This document shows, in pieces, positions 6,393 through 9,916 of a stretch of DNA of 9,916 nt (within the stretch, counting starts at the first letter, position 1; each line of letters starts with the position of its first letter). This stretch comes from Desulfatitalea sp. (lineage in GTDB: Bacteria > Desulfobacterota > Desulfobacteria > Desulfobacterales > Desulfosarcinaceae), in contig JABDRH010000314.1 of NCBI GenBank assembly GCA_013041835.1, forward strand, positions 1 through 9,916. Direction: 5' to 3'. Under the pieces are notes generated by a model. That model worked only from the letters and a program-made list of their open reading frames with translations, ran no database searches and was not told the DNA's origin. The position numbers and the translations under genes are program-made.

Positions 6393-6411
6393 GTGTAGCC
6401 TCCTTTCCTCC

Positions 6412-6671
6412 AGCGGCATTACCCGCCTTAAACAAGATGGTTCATTTGATCAGCAGACACTCGCGAGGATCGAGGCAACGCTTGCTTGCCTGTTCATGAA
6501 TAACGCTGATTAAATTGTTGCCAGTATTAAATTGAAAGTCATCACACAAACCGTTTTTAATCCATACCTGCACACATGCTGCCCGCTGCATGCATCTATT
6601 GACATACAGTGATGACTTTGACATTCTGACTTTAAAATAGCATGTAAATTCGTTCATTTATTGTACGCCTC
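6412..6671. other. AT-rich gap between intron remnant and glycosyltransferase gene
   Basis: No gene is supported here. Two TTGACA boxes (6599-6604 and 6618-6623) point toward the glycosyltransferase gene, but neither has a good -10 box at 16-18 bases, and no clear ribosome site precedes ATG 6672. A reverse-strand open frame (6442-6657) has no recognisable content. The left boundary of the intron remnant should lie somewhere around 6411-6490. Confidence 0.4.
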
Positions 6672-7448
6672 ATGCAGATGGAACAAAAGAAAGTCAGCGT
6701 CGTTACTGTGGTCAAAGACGGTGGGGATTGTATCGAAAAAACGATTCAGTCCGTGGTGTCACAAACGTATCGCCATATCGAATATATCGTTATTGACGGG
6801 CATTCACGCGACGACACAAGAACAAAAATCCTTCACTATAAAAATGATATCGATACATTTGTGAGTAGCCCCGACCGTGGAATTTATGATGCAATGAACA
6901 ACGGATTGAAGTTGGCCAGCGGGGAATACATCATATTCTTAAATTGTGGAGATGTTTTTTATAGTTCTCAAACTATTGATTCGATATTCGGACGCAATGG
7001 TCATAACCGATCTGCCGATATTATCTATGGCGGCATTGCGCTGACGGACCGCTTTGGAAAAATTGTAAAACATGTCAGCGCGTTGCCGATGACAATGGAG
7101 AATCTGATCAAATATGGGTCCCGGACGGTTTGCCATCAGGCTATCTTTATCCGGAAATCAATCACCATCCCCTTTGATTTGCGATACACGCTTTTGGCTG
7201 ATCTGAATTTGTATTTCGATTTGCTCAAAAAACGTTGCACCACGTTGAAAACCGATCAATTCATTGTGTGCTACAAGACAGGCGGTGCTTCAAGCAAATT
7301 CTTTATCATTGGTAATTTGGAAAGGATCTGGATCGTATTCCGCCAGTTTGGTTTCAAAAAACTGATATTCAATATGGTCTATTTCGCTATGCCCATACTG
7401 TATCGGCTATATTCAAAATTGAATCTACACCGGTTTCCAAGAATCTGA
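6672..7448 (+). CDS. Family 2 glycosyltransferase (GT-A fold)
   Basis: The 258-residue protein starts with the GT2 pattern KVSVVTVVKDGGDCIEKTIQSVVSQTY, then YIVIDGHSRDDT. SSPDRGIYDAMNNGLKLASG follows at about 65-84 and YIIFLNCGD at 86-94; in this subgroup (WcaE/WcaA-like) the 'N-x-GD' stands where the metal-binding DXD acts. CHQAIFI (154-160) and LLADLNLYF (174-182, Asp177) fit the acceptor or base region. Such enzymes move a sugar from a nucleotide donor to a surface polysaccharide intermediate at the cytoplasmic face of the membrane. The C-terminal ~40 residues are hydrophobic and basic and may touch the membrane. ATG 6672 or ATG 6678 could start it; neither has a good ribosome site. It is AT-rich, has no polysaccharide genes beside it, and lies next to mobile-element debris, suggesting transfer or the remains of a lost cluster. 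Confidence 0.88.
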   Translation: MQMEQKKVSVVTVVKDGGDCIEKTIQSVVSQTYRHIEYIVIDGHSRDDTRTKILHYKNDIDTFVSSPDRGIYDAMNNGLKLASGEYIIFLNCGDVFYSSQTIDSIFGRNGHNRSADIIYGGIALTDRFGKIVKHVSALPMTMENLIKYGSRTVCHQAIFIRKSITIPFDLRYTLLADLNLYFDLLKKRCTTLKTDQFIVCYKTGGASSKFFIIGNLERIWIVFRQFGFKKLIFNMVYFAMPILYRLYSKLNLHRFPRI

Positions 7449-7534
7449 CCCCAAAAGCGGTCGTTTTACGCGGCACTAGCCAACAATGTCTTGGTGAATG
7501 ATGACAGAATTCCAACCCGACGTGATTTTTTGTA

Positions 7535-7578
7535 CGCCAAATTTGTGGCGCCGATCAGGTGAGTGGAAATCCGCGCCA
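7535..7578. promoter_or_regulatory. GGCG/CGCC inverted repeats, candidate activator sites upstream of sigma-54 promoter
   Basis: CGCCA (7535-7539) and TGGCG (7546-7550) form an inverted repeat around 6 bases, and TGGCGC (7546-7551) pairs again with GCGCCA (7573-7578). The three half-sites lie about 80-120 bases before the -24 box at 7656, where enhancer-binding activators of sigma-54 usually bind. Arms of 5-6 bp are short, so the call rests on position. Confidence 0.35.
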
Positions 7579-7655
7579 TTGTTTAAAGATAATTATACTT
7601 TCGATTTCAACAACTTAATGACATTTTCGTTCATCTAACGGAAGATCCCCATTCC

Positions 7656-7671
7656 TGGCAGGATTTTTGCC
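7656..7671 (+). promoter_or_regulatory. Sigma-54 (RpoN) -24/-12 promoter for the HDOD-HEAT genes
   Basis: TGGCAGGATTTTTGCC matches the consensus TGGCAYR-N4-TTGCW at the invariant GG (-24) and GC (-12) with exact spacing; only position 6 (G for pyrimidine) and the last base differ. Transcription would begin near 7682, about 95 bases before ATG 7777. The rest of the 328-base gap 7449-7776 holds no gene that I can see. Confidence 0.68.
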
Positions 7672-7776
7672 ACATGATTTTGCGTATCGATATCAGCCGG
7701 CAAGAACGGTCACCACGCAATCGGCCCAGATTGCCGGAAAACCCAGTCACCCCTGTCGGTTAAATGAGGTAACTGC

Positions 7777-8796
7777 ATGAAGATAAAATGCCTTGGCTGC
7801 GATAAAGTCCTGGTCATCCCGGATAATCGCCTGCCTCGGGACAAAGCCATCGCCTTTCCCTGCCCGACCTGTTCGAAAGTGATCCGGATCGACCTCCGAA
7901 CCTCCGCGGCCGGGCAAAAACCCACCCTACAGACACAAACGGAAAAAGTCTACCCGACAGGCGAAGCGCTCAAAGCACAGATCCTCAAAACGGTGGACGA
8001 ACTGCCCCCCATGCCCCAAACCGTCATCAAGGCCAGGGAGATCATGGAGGATCCCAAGGCGGGCTTCCAAGAACTGTCAGCGCTGTTCGAAGCGGACCAG
8101 GCCATCGCGGCCAAGATTCTCAAACTGGCCAATTCATCCTACTATGGCATCAAAGGCGGCGTATCCTCCATCCAAAAAGCCTCGGTGGTGCTGGGTCAGA
8201 AAACGCTGCGCGAACTGGTTACCCTCGGCGGCGTATCCGGCCTGATCGGCAATCAACTGGTAGGCTATGGCCTGGATGCCGGTGATTTGTGGATGCACAG
8301 CCTGGCGGTGGCTTTCGGAGCACGGTTCATCGCTGAAAAAATCGATGCGAGCCTGGCAAGCGATGCTTTTACATCAGGTCTGCTGCACGATTGCGGCAAA
8401 CTCATCCTGGATAGCTACATTGCCGAGCGCTGGCAGCAATTTGAAGACGCCATGGCCGACGGCGAGACATCCTTTTTGGATGCGGAACGTAAGGTGCTGG
8501 CACTTGATCACCCTGAAATCGCCTCGGATGTATGCAAAGCCTGGCAAATTCCCAAGTCGATCAGCCGCGCCATCCGGCACCACCACCATCCATCCCGGTC
8601 CCAGAAAAGCAAGCTGGCCTATATTGTTCATGCCGCCGATGCCATCGCGTTGATGTCCGGCATCGGCATCGGCATCGACGGCACCCGGTATCAGATGGAG
8701 GAAGGCACCATGACCATCCTGGCGCTAAACGACGAGGATATGGGCGCAGTCATGGGCCACATGCTCAGCGCCGCCAAAAAGATTGTCGAAGAGTAG
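7777..8796 (+). CDS. HDOD domain protein with N-terminal zinc-ribbon
   Basis: The 339-residue protein begins with a short zinc-ribbon-like knuckle pair, C5-x2-C8 and C29-x2-C32, of the MJ0042 type. A linker with polar residues follows to about 60, then an HDOD domain at about 66-275: ELPPMPQTVIKAREIMEDP, QAIAAKILKLANSSYYG, the IQKASVVLGQKTLRELV helix, MHSLAVAF (H174), GLLHDCGKLIL (H204-D205) and IRHHHHP (268-272). HDOD proteins are signalling or output modules common in chemotaxis, biofilm and second-messenger contexts. Most lack full HD-phosphodiesterase chemistry, yet here an HD pair and several histidines remain, so catalysis cannot be excluded. ATG 7777 follows GAGGT by 8 bases. A sigma-54 promoter lies at 7656-7671, and a HEAT-repeat gene begins 60 bases downstream, so the two are probably co-transcribed. 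Confidence 0.93.
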   Translation: MKIKCLGCDKVLVIPDNRLPRDKAIAFPCPTCSKVIRIDLRTSAAGQKPTLQTQTEKVYPTGEALKAQILKTVDELPPMPQTVIKAREIMEDPKAGFQELSALFEADQAIAAKILKLANSSYYGIKGGVSSIQKASVVLGQKTLRELVTLGGVSGLIGNQLVGYGLDAGDLWMHSLAVAFGARFIAEKIDASLASDAFTSGLLHDCGKLILDSYIAERWQQFEDAMADGETSFLDAERKVLALDHPEIASDVCKAWQIPKSISRAIRHHHHPSRSQKSKLAYIVHAADAIALMSGIGIGIDGTRYQMEEGTMTILALNDEDMGAVMGHMLSAAKKIVEE

Positions 8797-8856
8797 GACA
8801 AGCGTTCGGTTCGATCCCAAAAAAGATTAACCCATGTTTGATCAAGGATATATCCC

Positions 8857-9916
8857 ATGGTGGACTTCACAGACCAGGATCTATTGGACGAGATCCGTTT
8901 CGATATCAAAGTCAAGGATCGCCTCAAGGCCGAACTGGTGCTTTCGGCTCTTAAATTCGTGAAGCGCGATACGCAGAAAAAAGCCCTGTTCGAAATTAGC
9001 CGGGCGGACGCGGAATTTTCAATCCCGCTGCTGGCCGGACTCTTCATTAATTCGCCCGATATTGCGCAAAAGTTCCCCCAACTCAAAGAGACCATGTACT
9101 CCAAAATTCTAAGCTGCCCCGATGTGCTTGCGGATCTGCTGCTCAAGGAGGCCAATCCCGACGCCAGGGCTTATCTGGCCGGCGTGGCCGGGCAGATCCA
9201 ATTGAAGCAGGCGGCGCCCGCGCTCATGGATATGCTCGGCAGCGAAAGCGATCCGGGCATCATCGGGCCGGCCGTGGTCGCTCTGGGCTTGATCGCCGAT
9301 CCGCGGGCGGCCGACCCGGTGGCTGCGCTTCTCGATCACCCCGACCAGAACCTGGCCCTTGCGGCGGCCGAAGCCCTGGGTGAAATCGGTACCGCCGAAG
9401 CCGTTCAAAAAATGGCCGGCCATATGGGTGAAAACCCCGAGCTGGACCAGCGGATGATCGACATTCTTTCTAAGCTGCAAACCCCCGAAGCCGTTGAGGT
9501 TCTCAACCAGACCCTGGACTCGGCGCATGCGCATGTCCGAAACGCCGGCAAACAGAAACTCGGTGCCATTGGCGTGATGAGCGTGCGCGTATTGATAAAA
9601 AATATCGAGCACTCAGACCCCGACCTGGTGATTCACTCTCTGAATGTCCTTGGCGATATCGGCGATGCCGCGGCGGTCAGCGCCATCCGCAACCTGCTGC
9701 ACGGCCAGCCGGAAAACGCCAATGTACGCTTTGCCGCCTACGAAGCGCTGGGAAGGCTGCCCTTGGAAAAAGGCGCCTTTGCGCTGGCCGCCGGGCTGGA
9801 AGATCCGGTCAACAATGTGCGGGTCGCCGCTGCCAGGGCCATCGACCGTAACTTCAGCCCCTTGCTGGCAGGCGGCGTGCGCAACATGATCCTTTCCGGT
9901 GACGGCGCCGCTGCTC
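8857..9916 (+). CDS. HEAT-repeat (PBS-lyase-like) scaffold protein, 5' part
   Basis: The frame from ATG 8857 stays open to the window's end (353 codons seen; the stop lies outside). AAGGA 8 bases upstream supports this start. The first ~85 residues are charged and helical without clear repeats. From about residue 100 helical repeats follow each other every ~31-37 residues: KQAAPALMDMLGSE, VVALGLIADPRAADPVAALL, AAAEALGEIGTAEAVQKM, LVIHSLNVLGDIGDAAAVSAI, VRFAAYEALGRLP and VRVAAARAID. Such repeats form a curved solenoid that binds other proteins; no enzymatic motif is visible. There is no signal peptide or membrane segment. Its position behind the HDOD gene with no terminator between them suggests one transcript under sigma-54 control. 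A different domain could follow beyond the window. Confidence 0.9.
   Translation, partial: MVDFTDQDLLDEIRFDIKVKDRLKAELVLSALKFVKRDTQKKALFEISRADAEFSIPLLAGLFINSPDIAQKFPQLKETMYSKILSCPDVLADLLLKEANPDARAYLAGVAGQIQLKQAAPALMDMLGSESDPGIIGPAVVALGLIADPRAADPVAALLDHPDQNLALAAAEALGEIGTAEAVQKMAGHMGENPELDQRMIDILSKLQTPEAVEVLNQTLDSAHAHVRNAGKQKLGAIGVMSVRVLIKNIEHSDPDLVIHSLNVLGDIGDAAAVSAIRNLLHGQPENANVRFAAYEALGRLPLEKGAFALAAGLEDPVNNVRVAAARAIDRNFSPLLAGGVRNMILSGDGAAA

Larger units (their letters stand above)
6240..6411 (-). mobile_element. Remnant of a group II intron with its reverse transcriptase gene deleted
   Basis: This block runs from the ribosome site of the intron-encoded protein to domain V. It holds the first ~30 codons of the reverse transcriptase ORF and then, 9 bases after that ORF's stop, domain V. 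Normally more than 1.2 kb of reverse transcriptase/maturase sequence lies between these two parts. The 5' half of the intron RNA (domain I, GUGYG start) was not recognised upstream of 6411, so that end is probably lost too. The element cannot move or splice by itself. Confidence 0.6.

Noticed and set aside
9109..9612. Long reverse-strand ORF at the right end
   Set aside because: It is the antisense of the HEAT-repeat gene, which has clear repeats and a ribosome site on the plus strand.

Overview
The window looks like a chromosomal segment of a Gram-negative bacterium, most likely a Desulfobacterota (former Deltaproteobacteria) relative of Desulfosarcina or Desulfococcus. The clues are an HDOD protein followed by a HEAT-repeat protein, a good sigma-54 promoter, a bacteriohemerythrin, an archaeal-looking radical SAM protein, and remnants of a group II intron and a REP-associated transposase. 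This placement is inference. Base composition is mixed: the outer genes (1-1909 and 7777-9916) are GC-rich with GC-ending codons, while the middle (about 2750-4930 and 6430-7650) is visibly AT-richer.

Layout. 1-1909: the 3' part of an AAA+ ATPase gene, then a complete radical SAM gene 34 bases downstream on the same strand, probably one operon. 1979-2055: tRNA-Arg(TCG) with encoded CCA. 2167-2310: a doubtful small reverse-strand ORF. 2328-2735: bacteriohemerythrin on the minus strand with all iron ligands. 3104-4618: minus-strand TolB/WD40-like beta-propeller protein whose central part is three near-identical tandem 168-bp units. 4876-5786: a 19-codon leader ORF with a strong ribosome binding site, running directly into an MscS-family channel gene.

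5787-6671 is a graveyard of mobile DNA, all on the minus strand: the 5' end of a group II intron reverse transcriptase ORF joined to the intron's catalytic domain V, next to a REP-associated tyrosine transposase cut off before its catalytic tyrosine. An AT-rich orphan family 2 glycosyltransferase gene follows (6672-7448).

7449-9916: a regulatory region with GGCG/CGCC inverted repeats and a sigma-54 -24/-12 promoter leads into a gene for a zinc-ribbon plus HDOD protein, followed 60 bases later by a HEAT-repeat protein that runs off the end. These two look co-transcribed and are probably signalling or scaffold proteins.

I do not see a clear defence system, CRISPR array or complete mobile element. 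The points most worth a second look are the archaeosine-synthase-like radical SAM protein, the internally deleted group II intron, the recent blade amplification in the propeller gene, the mscS leader ORF, and the sigma-54-driven HDOD/HEAT pair.
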